From Cohnella silvisoli (lineage in GTDB: Bacteria > Bacillota > Bacilli > Paenibacillales > Paenibacillaceae), in assembly GCF_021190915.1 (NCBI RefSeq), contig NZ_JAIOAP010000002.1, positions 496,001 to 560,000 of the forward strand: DNA of 64,000 bases. The letters run 5' to 3'. This document shows, piece by piece, positions 34,539-43,316 of the stretch. Positions within the stretch are counted from its first letter, which is position 1, and every line of letters begins with the position of its first letter. The notes below the pieces were generated by a model. It was not told where the DNA came from. It searched no databases and saw nothing but the letters and a program-made list of their open reading frames with translations. The position numbers and the translations under genes were made by a program.

Positions 34539-35552
34539 ATGAACTCATCCAACTCCGTAACTTTATCCATCCTTGATCTCGCATCGATTACCGAAGGCAG
34601 CACGCCTGCCGTCTCTTTCCACAATACGCTAGATCTTGCCCGCCATGCCGAAAAATGGGGTTATCACCGCTTCTGGGTTGCGGAGCATCATAATATGCCG
34701 GGTATAGCTAGCTCGGCAACTTCCGTCGTCATTGGATATATAGCCGCCGGAACGTCGACCATTAGGGTCGGCTCCGGCGGCATTATGCTGCCGAACCATG
34801 CCCCGCTCGTTATCGCGGAGCAATTCGGCACGCTTGAATCGTTATATCCCGGCAGGATAGATTTGGGATTAGGCAGAGCTCCCGGATCCGACCAAGCCGC
34901 TTCGCGCGTGTTACGCCGAGGGTTAGGAACCGGCGGCGAGGACTTCCCCGAGCTCTTAAGCGAGCTTCGGTCTTATTTCAACCCTGCCGCCGGAACCGTA
35001 AACAATGCCGTTCGGGCCATTCCCGGCGAAGGCCAGAACATCCCGATATGGCTGCTCGGCTCCAGCGGATTCAGCGCGCAATTGGCCGGTCAATTGGGAT
35101 TGCCCTTTGCTTTCGCTAGCCATTTCGCCCCCGACTATTTATTGCCTGCCTTACAGTTATACCGCAGCAACTTCAAACCATCCGAAGTATTGGAAAAGCC
35201 GTATGTCATGGTTGGAGTGAGCGCCATTGCCGCCGATACGGAGCAGGCTGCCAAGCGATGGGCGACTTCCCAGCAGCAAACGTTTCTAAATCTCATCCGC
35301 GGCCGTTTCGGTCAGCTCCCCCCGCCGGTCGACAGCATGGATGAACTATGGTCGCCTCACGAGGAAGCCGCCGTGCGCAAGCAGTTCAGCTATTCCGTCG
35401 TCGGCAACAAGGAGCAAGTAAGCAACCGACTTCAAACCATTGTCGATGAGACCGGCGCCGACGAACTCATCATCGCTTCAATGGTTTACGACCATCAAGC
35501 TCGTTTAAGATCTTACGAGATTATGGCTGAAATCACACCAGAGCTACGCTAA
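34539..35552 (+). CDS. Luciferase-like flavin-dependent monooxygenase
   Basis: A 337-residue protein of the LLM class with the barrel motifs [76 protein letters not shown] and [12 protein letters not shown]. Such enzymes oxidise diverse substrates with reduced FMN. The opening places it in the group often annotated as MsnO8 or YvbT-like; the substrate is unknown. ATG at 34539 follows AGGGAGG. A perfect palindrome lies just upstream, which ties it to the MarR protein encoded before it. A terminator follows. Confidence 0.9.
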   Translation: MNSSNSVTLSILDLASITEGSTPAVSFHNTLDLARHAEKWGYHRFWVAEHHNMPGIASSATSVVIGYIAAGTSTIRVGSGGIMLPNHAPLVIAEQFGTLESLYPGRIDLGLGRAPGSDQAASRVLRRGLGTGGEDFPELLSELRSYFNPAAGTVNNAVRAIPGEGQNIPIWLLGSSGFSAQLAGQLGLPFAFASHFAPDYLLPALQLYRSNFKPSEVLEKPYVMVGVSAIAADTEQAAKRWATSQQQTFLNLIRGRFGQLPPPVDSMDELWSPHEEAAVRKQFSYSVVGNKEQVSNRLQTIVDETGADELIIASMVYDHQARLRSYEIMAEITPELR

Positions 35553-35592
35553 CCAATAACGCGATGCTTATCGTCAATACAGCAATGTCAGC

Positions 35593-35632
35593 AGGGCGTA
35601 TCCGGTATTCACTTATCGGAGTACGCCCTTCT
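35593..35632 (+). terminator. Terminator after the monooxygenase gene
   Basis: AGGGCGTATCCG and CGGAGTACGCCCT pair with one bulged base around a 12-base loop, followed by TCTTCC. The T tract is weak but the stem is strong. Confidence 0.65.
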
Positions 35633-35684
35633 TCCCCCCGATATCCGCGCGACTCCATCGCGATCGCTAAATCCTTCGACGAAT

Positions 35685-35762
35685 AAAAAAACCGAAGATA
35701 CTTAGCGCTTACGCTAAATATCTCCGGTTCGTCCGGTAGATATCATACTTATCCGATTGGTT
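35685..35762 (-). ncRNA. Candidate small RNA of about 75-80 nt
   Basis: On the minus strand a near-consensus promoter (TTGACA at 35796-35791, 16-base spacer, TATATT at 35774-35769) is followed after only about 75 bases by a strong terminator: a stem made from AACCGGAGATATTTAGCG and its imperfect complement (35729-35690) with five or more T residues. No open reading frame of note lies between. No gene on this strand needs the terminator, so an independent short transcript is the simplest reading. Confidence 0.5.
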
Positions 35763-35768
35763 TTTATT

Positions 35769-35829
35769 AATATAGCACAAAAACAGACCGTGTCAATGGA
35801 TTGACAGCGAATTGCGAGGGTGGTATGAT
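35769..35829. promoter_or_regulatory. Back-to-back divergent promoters sharing a palindrome
   Basis: Rightward: TTGACA (35801-35806), 17-base spacer, TATGAT (35824-35829), serving the secreted protein gene. Leftward: TTGACA (35796-35791), 16-base spacer, TATATT (35774-35769), serving the candidate small RNA. The two -35 boxes form the inverted repeat TGTCAATGGATTGACA. RNA polymerase would occupy only one direction at a time. Confidence 0.75.
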
Positions 35830-35876
35830 CGTCACTATTATTCATAGTATTTCCATAGGATATTGGAGGATTAAAC

Positions 35877-37184
35877 ATGAAAAATCATTTACAGCTAGGC
35901 ACCAAATTGCTTCTCGCGTCCGCCATTTTATTGTCTACTACCGCTGTAGGCTCCAACTCGCTGGCTACAGCATCCGGCGTTCCTGCTTCCACTGTCAGCT
36001 TAGCATCTTCAGCCATCGCTAAGGAATACGCCCTTTTCCTCAAGGAAAAATACAAAGTCATCCTTCAAGAGAAGGTTACGCGAGGGCAATATGCTTCAGC
36101 TATTGTGGCCGTTCTCGGAACAAATCCCTCCATTGCCGCCGTCTCCGCATCGGCCAAAGCATCCGAGCGTCTTAGCGCGATTGAGGCCGTGCAACTTGCA
36201 TTGAATGCATCGGGTCTCGAAGAACTCGCCTATACATACCCGAAAGTCAAAGTTCAGAAAACTCTCGCCTCGTTAAAGTTAAATTGGAAGGCGAACGCTT
36301 ACGGCTCCAAAGTCGCACAACAGCTAGCCGCCGCCGTTGATACCGGACTTCTGACCGCCGATTATTATGGTTTAATCAAGAACAATTCCGCTGCATCTTC
36401 CTCGCTAACAACCGTATTATTAGGTAAAGTCCTGGAGGCTAAAGGCGAATATAAGCACTACATCGGTTATTCTTCGGATTCCGATATCTTCAGCAAACTA
36501 AACGATGCCTACAGCACATCCGATATCATTAAAGCTCCCGAGCTGCAGAAAATCGTGGACGAAGCGCTTAAGCAAAATCTCGTAACCGGCTATAACCTGA
36601 AGGACAGCCGCTTCGACGCCAACTTCATTGACTCCTTGTCGCTTACTTACGGTCACTCGGACCTGAAGCACGCGCTCCAGCTCATCGGTCTTCTCCGCAG
36701 CGAAGGGATCAAAGCCAAAGTCCAATTCGAGCCTAAAACTTCCGCCTTCATCTACTTGAAGGAGTGGGGAGATCCCGGCGTGTCCGACCTGTATGAAGTC
36801 GTTCAGATCGAGAACGGGAACTATATCGAATATGCCAAAGAGTACGATATCGCCTTTGAGTTCGGTACGGCGTCGGACAAAGCTAGGTTCGATCAAATCG
36901 TACTGCAATATGCCAAGAAGAACGAAGACAAGCAACCCGGGCTCATCTATGGCTCATGGTGGCAGCCGCTGTACTACTCCTTGACGGAACTTAATAACTA
37001 CAAGAAAATATCCAACAACAAAATCGAAAAAGGCCATTATTACGCCCAGTCCTTCTCCTTGAAGGAGCAATCGGCGACGGTTACGTCCGGATTCAAAAAA
37101 CTCGATCCGACGGTAAAGGTTATCAACTATGATTTCTGGGTAGATGGACCGTTCTTTAATTACTTAAATGGCGAATCCAAATAA
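35877..37184 (+). CDS. Secreted protein of unknown function
   Basis: A 435-residue protein with a signal peptide (MKNHLQLGTKLLLASAILLSTTAVGSNSLATA, cleavage probably near residue 31-33). Residues 40-190 are Ala/Ser/Leu-rich and helical, with a SLH-like rhythm (AKEYALFLKEKYKVILQEKVTRGQYASAIVAVLG). Residues 200-430 look like a compact globular domain rich in Tyr and Lys, with HALQLIGLLRSEGIKAKVQFEPKTSAF and FDPTVKVINYDFWVDGPF-like ending. I do not recognise a family with confidence. The ATG at 35877 follows TTGGAGGATTAAAC, and both a strong promoter and a terminator bracket this single gene. It should act outside the cell or at the wall. Confidence 0.75.
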   Translation: MKNHLQLGTKLLLASAILLSTTAVGSNSLATASGVPASTVSLASSAIAKEYALFLKEKYKVILQEKVTRGQYASAIVAVLGTNPSIAAVSASAKASERLSAIEAVQLALNASGLEELAYTYPKVKVQKTLASLKLNWKANAYGSKVAQQLAAAVDTGLLTADYYGLIKNNSAASSSLTTVLLGKVLEAKGEYKHYIGYSSDSDIFSKLNDAYSTSDIIKAPELQKIVDEALKQNLVTGYNLKDSRFDANFIDSLSLTYGHSDLKHALQLIGLLRSEGIKAKVQFEPKTSAFIYLKEWGDPGVSDLYEVVQIENGNYIEYAKEYDIAFEFGTASDKARFDQIVLQYAKKNEDKQPGLIYGSWWQPLYYSLTELNNYKKISNNKIEKGHYYAQSFSLKEQSATVTSGFKKLDPTVKVINYDFWVDGPFFNYLNGESK

Positions 37185-37198
37185 GCAATAGAACGCTC

Positions 37199-37243
37199 AA
37201 AACCTCCAACTTCGCCATCGCGGTGAGATTGGAGGTTTTTTTG
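37199..37243 (+). terminator. Terminator of the secreted protein gene
   Basis: AACCTCCAA (37201-37209) pairs with TTGGAGGTT (37229-37237), followed by six T residues. Confidence 0.88.
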
Positions 37244-37274
37244 TTTCATTTTTATGTATTGTCTAGCTTTACAA

Positions 37275-37670
37275 CTAGCTTCTCGACCTCGCCTCCACCA
37301 TCGAACGGCTAAAGGCATTGGCAAGTCCTTCGAGGTAGTTGTAGTCCGTCACTCCGATCATTTCCTTCTCGCCCGAAGAGAACACCAGCATGAGTTTGTG
37401 TACGGGTTTAACGAAGATATAAATTAAGATCGAGGCGATCAAGCCAAGAAAACCAAGCAGCGTTACGAGCGAATGAAACTGAAAATCCCAGACGAATCCG
37501 GAGGCAATCAGCAGCAATTCGATAACGAGCAACGTATACGGAACCTGCCTTTTGGATTTAATTAATTTTATCGAACACAAGTGTTGAATGGCGAACCGAG
37601 TATTGCCGCTAATGAACAGTTCCTTCGTTATCGTAAAATTATTATCTTTGTAGATAGGCTGATTGTCCAT
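37275..37670 (-). CDS. Membrane protein, possibly DUF6232-like
   Basis: A 131-residue protein with a soluble N-terminal part (YKDNNFTITKELFISGNTRFAIQHLCSIKLIK), two hydrophobic helices (YTLLVIELLLIASGFVW and LVTLLGFLGLIASILIYIFV), and a short C-terminal domain with VFSSGEKEMIGVTD and YLEGLANAFSRSM. This order of a PH-like strand region around two helices resembles proteins annotated as DUF6232, but I hold that loosely. ATG at 37670 has AGGAGGAAGTCG upstream. Function is unknown. Confidence 0.6.
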   Translation of the reverse strand: MDNQPIYKDNNFTITKELFISGNTRFAIQHLCSIKLIKSKRQVPYTLLVIELLLIASGFVWDFQFHSLVTLLGFLGLIASILIYIFVKPVHKLMLVFSSGEKEMIGVTDYNYLEGLANAFSRSMVEARSRS

Positions 37671-37782
37671 TCGACTTCCTCCTCAAAGATGGGTTCAACT
37701 TGTTATTTCGACATTCGAATGGAAATACCTACTTCATCTTCTGATCGGAGTTAAAAATGGGGGGGTCGGCCAATAAAAATCC

Positions 37783-38367
37783 CTATACAAAGGTTTCATA
37801 GCAACCGATAGCGATCAGCAAAATGCTTCCAAACCATTCAGAATACCGCCCCATCCAACTATTCGCCATTTTTAATCCGATACGAAAACCCAAGCCTACA
37901 GTAATTAGAGAGAAGATGCCGACTGACAAAGCTGTGTACACCGGAGAGACTCCGCTGGCGCCGGCCCCGAAACCGGTAGCGATGCAATTAAGCGCCAGCG
38001 CCAAACCTAAAGAGATGGATTCTCGCCAAGAGATGACGTGATTTCGGTCTTTATCAGCTCTTTCTGGATTCCGCGCAGAACGGCGGCTGTTCTGGCCTTC
38101 CCGCGATCTTAAACTGGACAAAATTCCCCATCCACCCATCATGATGATTATGATGCCGCCAATTAAGTTCGACCTATCGGGAGGGAGTATCCTTGATATT
38201 AAAATTCCTGCCGACATCGCGATATACGTCGCAATCATTGAAAGCAGCGCGATGACCAAGTTCGACATGATCGTCACCCTCGTTGACCGTGCGCCGAACG
38301 CCAACCCGATTCCTAAATTATCCACGTTCGAGGCGATTCCAATAGCCAAGATGGAAAACCAATGCAT
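37783..38367 (-). CDS. ytaF: Sporulation membrane protein YtaF (MntP-related)
   Basis: A 194-residue membrane protein with six helices in two halves. Each half starts with a related motif: ILAIGIASNVDNLGIGLAFGAR near the N-terminus and ISLGLALALNCIATGFGAGASG after the linker, where the Asp and Asn would line the pore. This is the pattern of the YtaF/MntP group. YtaF is annotated as a sporulation protein; a cation efflux role is suggested by the relation to MntP. The linker between the halves is basic (SLRSREGQNSRRSARNPERADKDR). ATG at 38367 follows GGAGGTAATAGC. Confidence 0.85.
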   Translation of the reverse strand: MHWFSILAIGIASNVDNLGIGLAFGARSTRVTIMSNLVIALLSMIATYIAMSAGILISRILPPDRSNLIGGIIIIMMGGWGILSSLRSREGQNSRRSARNPERADKDRNHVISWRESISLGLALALNCIATGFGAGASGVSPVYTALSVGIFSLITVGLGFRIGLKMANSWMGRYSEWFGSILLIAIGCYETFV

Positions 38368-38497
38368 TGCTATTACCTCCGATATTTGTTAAGTCCTTTA
38401 CCTTATGCACAAAGAGCCCAGATGGCACGAAAAAAAAGCAACCGTACACAAGCGCGTGAACGTAATAGGTCAGACTATTTTCTAACATGCTTGTTCC

Positions 38498-38525
38498 TTG
38501 ATAAATCATACTGATTTGCTATATT
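38498..38525 (+). promoter_or_regulatory. mprF promoter
   Basis: TTGATA (38498-38503), a 16-base spacer and TATATT (38520-38525) form a sigma-A type promoter. Its expected start site near 38532 lies beyond the first in-frame TTG (38524), which supports the later TTG at 38557 as the true start codon. Confidence 0.65.
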
Positions 38526-38556
38526 GAGATATATAGTACGCGAAAGAAGGGTTAGT

Positions 38557-41184
38557 TTGAACGATTTCGCAGCACGCATCTTCGAACGCGGGAAAAAAAA
38601 CGTCAAGTTTGTTTTACCCGTCCTGATTTTATTATTTCTATTCTGGCAGACGCATCAATTCCTGCAGGAAATCAAACCCGGCATCGCGCTGCATATTATG
38701 GGCCGTTTGAAATTCAGGGACCATCTGTTGCTGCTCGCCGTCAGTCTTTGTGCCGTCGCGGTCATGACTGCATACGACTTTTTGCTGCTGAGATGGAATC
38801 AGATGAAATTGCCTCTTCTCACGCTCTGGAAAATCAGTTGGATCGCTAATACATTCAACAATGCAATGGGTTTCGCCGGTTTCACCGGAGCGGGCTTGCG
38901 TCTGATGATGTATCGTAAAAGAGGATTGCAAACCGCCGGCCTGCTTAAATCGGTGTTGTATCTGACTCTGTCCATGATGACCGGGTTGTCTTTTCTGGGA
39001 ATCCTTCTTTTAGCCGGCGTGTGGTCCGATCACGGTATGCTGAAAAATCATTTATGGATGACAATCGTCGCTATCGCTTTTTCCGTTTATATCGTTGTAT
39101 TTCTCTTGCTTCCACGAATGCCAAAGTTGAAAAATGCGATCGGTTTGGAGAGTGAAACCGATTCCCGTTGGACTGTTGCCGTTGGGACCGTCTTCACTTC
39201 GATCATCGAATGGCTGGCAGCCTCTTTTACTTTCTGGGTGGTTGTACATACGCTCCATATTCACCTCGATTTCAGAGAAACGACAGGCATCTTTGTCATA
39301 GCCGCAATGGCGGGAATCGCTAGCTTCGTCCCAGGGGGCCTCGGATCCTTCGACGTAATCGCCCTGCTAGGCATGCAATACTTCGACGTAATGCCTGGCC
39401 GTGCGTTCGCTGCTATTCTGCTGTTCCGGGTGTTCTATTACTTTATCCCATGGACGATCGGCCTTGTACTTGCGACATCGGAGTGGATGCCGAATCGGGA
39501 AGTGCGGGATACCGCCACCCAGCAAATACTTAAGCCCGCTGTCAAGCGTTGGCACGCCTTCTGGCATTGGCCCGATCAGGCGGTCATTCTGAGAGATATC
39601 GGCAATTGGGCGCTTTCGGCACTCGTTTTTATAAGCGGGCTGCTCTTGCTCTTATCGGCGGCAACGCCGGGAGAATGGCACCGAATGCAGCTTCTAGAGC
39701 AATATGTGACCCCGGTGACGATGAGATTTTCCCACCAGGTCACTGTTCTTGTCGGCCTTCTGATGCTCATCGTCTCGGAAGGAATCTGGTTGCAAGTGAA
39801 GCGGGCATACTATGCGACGCTTGTTCTTTTAATAGCTGGCTCTATTTTTTCACTCCTGAAAGGTTTTGACTATGAAGAGACCCTTTTTTTCGGAATCGTT
39901 TTCCTTCTCTTATGGATATCCAAAAGCCGGTTTCATCGCCAACAAGCCGTGTATCCACTCAGGAAAATGATGCTCTGGACAGCAGTTATGCTTCTCGTAA
40001 CCGTACTCTATTTGTCGGTCAGCAACTTGACCAACAATGGTCCGAAGTGGTGGTTTCCCGCAAAGTTGCAAGACCGCTATTTATTAAGGGATCAAGAGCT
40101 TGTCCGTGAAGCCCTTTTTGCACTTCTGGCAAGCTGGATGGGCTTGACGGCAAGATGGCTGCTTCGTCCTCAGCTTCCTTCCAGTCCGCTGCCGGAAAGC
40201 CGGCAATTCGCCAAGCTTCAACATTTTCTGCAGACGAATAGCGGGAATTATTTGACTCATCTCCATTTTCTTGGGGACAAAAGCTTCTTCTGGACGACGG
40301 ATGAGAAAGCGATGTTGGCATATGGCCAAATTGGCAAATCGTTGATCGCCCTCGGCGATCCGATTGGGGATCCTGCTTCCATCCGGCTTGCCGTCCGGCA
40401 GTTTCGGGAATTCGCAGATCAACATGCGGCGGTTGCCGCCTTCTATCAAGTAAAAGCCGAGTTTTTGCCGATGTACCACGAATTCGGATTCCGTTTCTTC
40501 AAGCTGGGAGAGGAAGCAGTCGTCATGCTGGATCAATTTCATATGAGCGGCCGCAGAAAAGCAGACTTGCGAGCGGTTAGCAACCGATATGAACGGAAAG
40601 GCTACGTTTTTGAAATCGTCCTGCCCCCTTTCACTCCACTGCTGATGATGGAAATGAAGGAAGTATCGGATGAATGGCTCAAGGAACGCAATGAAAAAAG
40701 TTTCTCTCTCGGAGCGTTCCAAGAGATCTATTTAGAGTTGGCACCGGTCGCGCTGCTGCGAGATCGGGAAGGACGGCTTACCGCATTCGCGAGTTTGATG
40801 CCTACCTATGAAGGCAAAAAATCCATTTCCATCGACTTAATGCGTTACCGAATGGGCCTGCCTAACGGAATTATGGACATGATGTTCGTGCATCTCTTGC
40901 AATGGGCCAAATCAGAAGGATACGAACGATTTAACTTGGGGATGGCACCTCTATCCAGTGTTGGAGAATCGGTCTATTCCCATCGTGGGGAACGGATGGC
41001 ACGTTGGATCTTTTTGAAAGGCGATCATTTCTATCGTTTTCAGGGAATTCGCCAATTCAAGGAAAAATTTGATCCGGTCTGGGAACAAAGATACTTGGCC
41101 TATCCGAAAAACGCTTCCTTCTCCAAATTAGCGTTTCAAGTGACAAGACTTATTGCAAGAAGAATATCCTCTCTGAAAAGATAG
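38557..41184 (+). CDS. mprF: Lysylphosphatidylglycerol synthase/flippase MprF
   Basis: An 875-residue protein. The first 530 residues hold some 14 membrane helices forming the flippase (GFAGFTGAGLRLMMYRKRGL, then FVPGGLGSFDVIALLGMQ). The C-terminal 340 residues are the cytoplasmic DUF2156 synthase domain that transfers lysine (or alanine) from tRNA to phosphatidylglycerol, with FLGDKSFFWTTDEKAMLAYGQIGKSLIALGDPIG and SIDLMRYRMGLPNGIMDMMFVHLLQW. MprF reduces the negative surface charge and so protects against cationic peptides. TTG at 38557 with AGAAGGG upstream is preferred. It is monocistronic with its own promoter and terminator. Confidence 0.94.
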   Translation: MNDFAARIFERGKKNVKFVLPVLILLFLFWQTHQFLQEIKPGIALHIMGRLKFRDHLLLLAVSLCAVAVMTAYDFLLLRWNQMKLPLLTLWKISWIANTFNNAMGFAGFTGAGLRLMMYRKRGLQTAGLLKSVLYLTLSMMTGLSFLGILLLAGVWSDHGMLKNHLWMTIVAIAFSVYIVVFLLLPRMPKLKNAIGLESETDSRWTVAVGTVFTSIIEWLAASFTFWVVVHTLHIHLDFRETTGIFVIAAMAGIASFVPGGLGSFDVIALLGMQYFDVMPGRAFAAILLFRVFYYFIPWTIGLVLATSEWMPNREVRDTATQQILKPAVKRWHAFWHWPDQAVILRDIGNWALSALVFISGLLLLLSAATPGEWHRMQLLEQYVTPVTMRFSHQVTVLVGLLMLIVSEGIWLQVKRAYYATLVLLIAGSIFSLLKGFDYEETLFFGIVFLLLWISKSRFHRQQAVYPLRKMMLWTAVMLLVTVLYLSVSNLTNNGPKWWFPAKLQDRYLLRDQELVREALFALLASWMGLTARWLLRPQLPSSPLPESRQFAKLQHFLQTNSGNYLTHLHFLGDKSFFWTTDEKAMLAYGQIGKSLIALGDPIGDPASIRLAVRQFREFADQHAAVAAFYQVKAEFLPMYHEFGFRFFKLGEEAVVMLDQFHMSGRRKADLRAVSNRYERKGYVFEIVLPPFTPLLMMEMKEVSDEWLKERNEKSFSLGAFQEIYLELAPVALLRDREGRLTAFASLMPTYEGKKSISIDLMRYRMGLPNGIMDMMFVHLLQWAKSEGYERFNLGMAPLSSVGESVYSHRGERMARWIFLKGDHFYRFQGIRQFKEKFDPVWEQRYLAYPKNASFSKLAFQVTRLIARRISSLKR

Positions 41185-41203
41185 AATCAAGTGTTTATCC
41201 TAT

Positions 41204-41240
41204 AACAAAAAGCCCGCGATAAACGCGGACTTCTTTGTTA
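41204..41240. terminator. Terminator between mprF and the SRPBCC gene
   Basis: AACAAAAAGCCCGCG and CGCGGACTTCTTTGTT pair around ATAAA with one or two mismatches, with T tracts on the plus strand and A tracts upstream, so it can serve both converging genes. Confidence 0.8.
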
Positions 41241-41260
41241 TCCCGTATTCACAAAGTACC

Positions 41261-41782
41261 TTACTTGATTTCTTCCAAATATTTATCCAGATTGTCCCAA
41301 GTTTCGGTAATACCTTGGAGCATTCCCATATCCATAACGGTCTTGAGTGCTTCGGCCGATGCATATTGAGCGTGATTAATCAGTTTTGTCTTGCCTTCAT
41401 GTTCGACGAAGGTCATCGTGATCAGCGTTTCCGGCATATCCTTGACGATATGGCCTTCCGCATCGGAAAACGAGTCGACGTAAACAATCCGCTCCGGCTC
41501 CACAATTTCGTGGTAGACGGTTTTACCCCAAGATTCTTGGCCGTAATATTCATTGCTCTCATCTGTGCATTTCATGCAGTAATGCCAGACCCCACCCGGA
41601 CGGAAATCGAGGTTGCTAACCGGAAGTGTCCAGCCTTTCGGCCCAAACCAGCGCTTTAAGTGTTCAGATTCCGAGAAAACCTTAAAAACTAGCTCGCGTG
41701 GCGCATCGAAGATACGCTCCAGTATAAGCTCCCGGCCTTCTGCCCTCGAAGTCATTTTATTTGCGGCGTTATCGGTGGTCAT
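41261..41782 (-). CDS. SRPBCC/AHSA1 domain protein
   Basis: A 173-residue START-fold protein with the AHSA1-type motif LILERIFDAPRELVFKVFSESEHLKRWFGPKGW, then the strands DFRPGGVWHYCM and ETLITMTFVEHEGKTKL, and a C-terminal helix ETWDNLDKYLEEI. Such proteins bind hydrophobic small molecules; the exact role is unknown. ATG at 41782 follows GAGGAGG. The gene lies 56 bases after an ArsR-type regulator in the same direction, a very common pairing in Firmicutes, and the two are probably cotranscribed. Confidence 0.9.
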   Translation of the reverse strand: MTTDNAANKMTSRAEGRELILERIFDAPRELVFKVFSESEHLKRWFGPKGWTLPVSNLDFRPGGVWHYCMKCTDESNEYYGQESWGKTVYHEIVEPERIVYVDSFSDAEGHIVKDMPETLITMTFVEHEGKTKLINHAQYASAEALKTVMDMGMLQGITETWDNLDKYLEEIK

Positions 41783-41838
41783 TACAGTAGTTCCTCCTCG
41801 GTTGATTTCATAATGATTTTCTAATGTTCTGCATGTTT

Positions 41839-42153
41839 TTACTCTTGCTGCAATTCCGACAGGTAAGAATCTAAATCGTCGAATCTCTCGTTCCAACCGC
41901 GTCGGTAAGAATCCAACCAGTCGTCCAGTTCTTTGAATGGCTCTGGACGCAACTTGTAGATACGGCGATTGGCGACTGCTTGTAGCTCGACTATCCCTGC
42001 TTCAAGAAGGACGCGGAGATGTTTGGACGCTTGAGGCTGTCGGAGCCGAAGCCGATCTGCGATAACCCCCACAGTGAGAGGGCCTTCGCGCAATAGTTCA
42101 ACTATGTGTAAACGGTTGGGTTCAGCAAGTGCACTCAATGTTGTCGTATCCAT
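41839..42153 (-). CDS. ArsR-type regulator paired with the SRPBCC gene
   Basis: A 104-residue winged-helix repressor: LAEPNRLHIVELLREGPLTVGVIADRLRLRQPQASKHLRVLLEAGIVE, then a helical tail with WLDSYRRGWNERFDDLDSYL. No metal-binding cysteines are seen, so it is unlikely to be a metal sensor; this subfamily usually sits next to SRPBCC genes as here. ATG at 42153 follows GAGGGG at a slightly long spacing. It probably controls the two-gene unit. Confidence 0.9.
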   Translation of the reverse strand: MDTTTLSALAEPNRLHIVELLREGPLTVGVIADRLRLRQPQASKHLRVLLEAGIVELQAVANRRIYKLRPEPFKELDDWLDSYRRGWNERFDDLDSYLSELQQE

Positions 42154-42318
42154 CACACGGTCATCCCCTCACAGACCGATTGTCCAGTCCTCCTGCCTTC
42201 ATTTCTTAAGTCTTTGTATTTATATTGAAAATATACATGATAAAGAATATTCCTGTCAAGGAATACTCTTTATACTCTAAAAATTCGGCTCTGGTATTGC
42301 AAAGTTAGTTTATGGCAG

Positions 42319-42824
42319 CTATATATTTCTACGTCCATACACAAGGATAGAGATGATCCAAGATATGAACATACTAACCAGACAAATGCCTCCCTCCCAA
42401 TAAAGATTTTTTTCACGGTATAAATGATCTAGAAGAATATGCGGATCTTCTTGGTTGCGAAGAAAAAAGATAGGTATTACCGCTAGGGCAAAAGCGATAA
42501 TATATTCGATAATTTGTATGATCCGAGCGCCGAATGCAAAGTAGACGGGGAGCCAGAGCAACATAGTCAGGAATGCCAATATGGTGAACATAATGATTCC
42601 CCAATACTTGGCGGTTACAATATCCCGTCTGCGAATCGGCAATGAAGCTAGCATTCGCCCATTGTTATTTTTTCATCCGATTTACTTGAAGTTAAAATAA
42701 GTACGTAGCTGAAGAGCGCTAACGGCAAGGCAAGCGGCAACCCTTCCAAAGCGCTGTTTGTTAAATATAAGAATAAACCCGTGCAAATCCAAGCAGAAAA
42801 TATTGTTTCGAAATTCTTTCGATT
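42319..42824 (-). pseudogene. ABC-2 type permease, frameshifted and truncated
   Basis: Two frames together make an ABC-2 permease of the ABC2_membrane_5 kind. The upstream frame (from 42824) reads FSAWICTGLFLYLTNSALEG and on to SSKSDEK; the downstream frame reads NNNGRMLASLPIRRRDIVTAKYW and continues for four helices to the end. The switch is at a run of six A residues (about 42665-42670); one more A would restore the frame. There is also no start: a stop codon sits at 42827 and the first helix is missing. The homopolymer could be a sequencing slip, but the missing start argues for real decay. Confidence 0.7.
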
Positions 42825-42836
42825 CTACATATGCTT

Positions 42837-43237
42837 TTATTTATTTAACTCTAGTCGCCAGTCGTTGCACTGCATGATATTCCCTGGCGGGTATTCAAAT
42901 TCGCACTGACTCATCAGCGAAAAGTTGAGCTTCCGACAAACCGCGTTCGACGCCGGGTTGTGAATAGACGGGAACGCATGAATAAACCTATGCTTCTGCT
43001 CAACACCGGCACTGGCTATAGCTTCTGCGACTCCTGCGGTCGCTAAGCCTCTGCCTTGATATGGCGGCAGGATGCTCCAGCCTATCTCATAGACGCTCTC
43101 TTCTTTCCACTTGCGATCCCAGTACCCGACACTGCCGACGGCTTCGAATTCCGGAAGCAAAACAATACTGAACATGCGGCCGGTCCCTCGTCCGCCGATT
43201 TCGAGATACCGCTTGTCGCATTCATTTGATCAGACAT
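42837..43237 (-). pseudogene. GNAT family acetyltransferase, N-terminus damaged
   Basis: The frame from 43175 encodes a GNAT core: VGSVGYWDRKWKEESVYEIGWSILPPYQGRGLATAGVAEAIA, with the acetyl-CoA loop (PPYQGRGLA), then RFIHAFPSIHNPASNAVCRKLNF. The homologous reading continues upstream as CDKRYLEIGGRGTGRMFSIV to a stop near 43231. A good start (ATG 43237 with GGAG upstream) lies in another frame. Some 40-50 N-terminal residues normally present are missing. Its 3' end lies just 12 bases from the broken ABC-2 permease, so one deletion may have damaged both. Confidence 0.6.
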
Positions 43238-43316
43238 TTCTCTCACTCCAAAAATTGAAATAAGTAATAAATGTATATAACTGAAATATACCCGTCTGCT
43301 TCTGTAAGATATCGCT

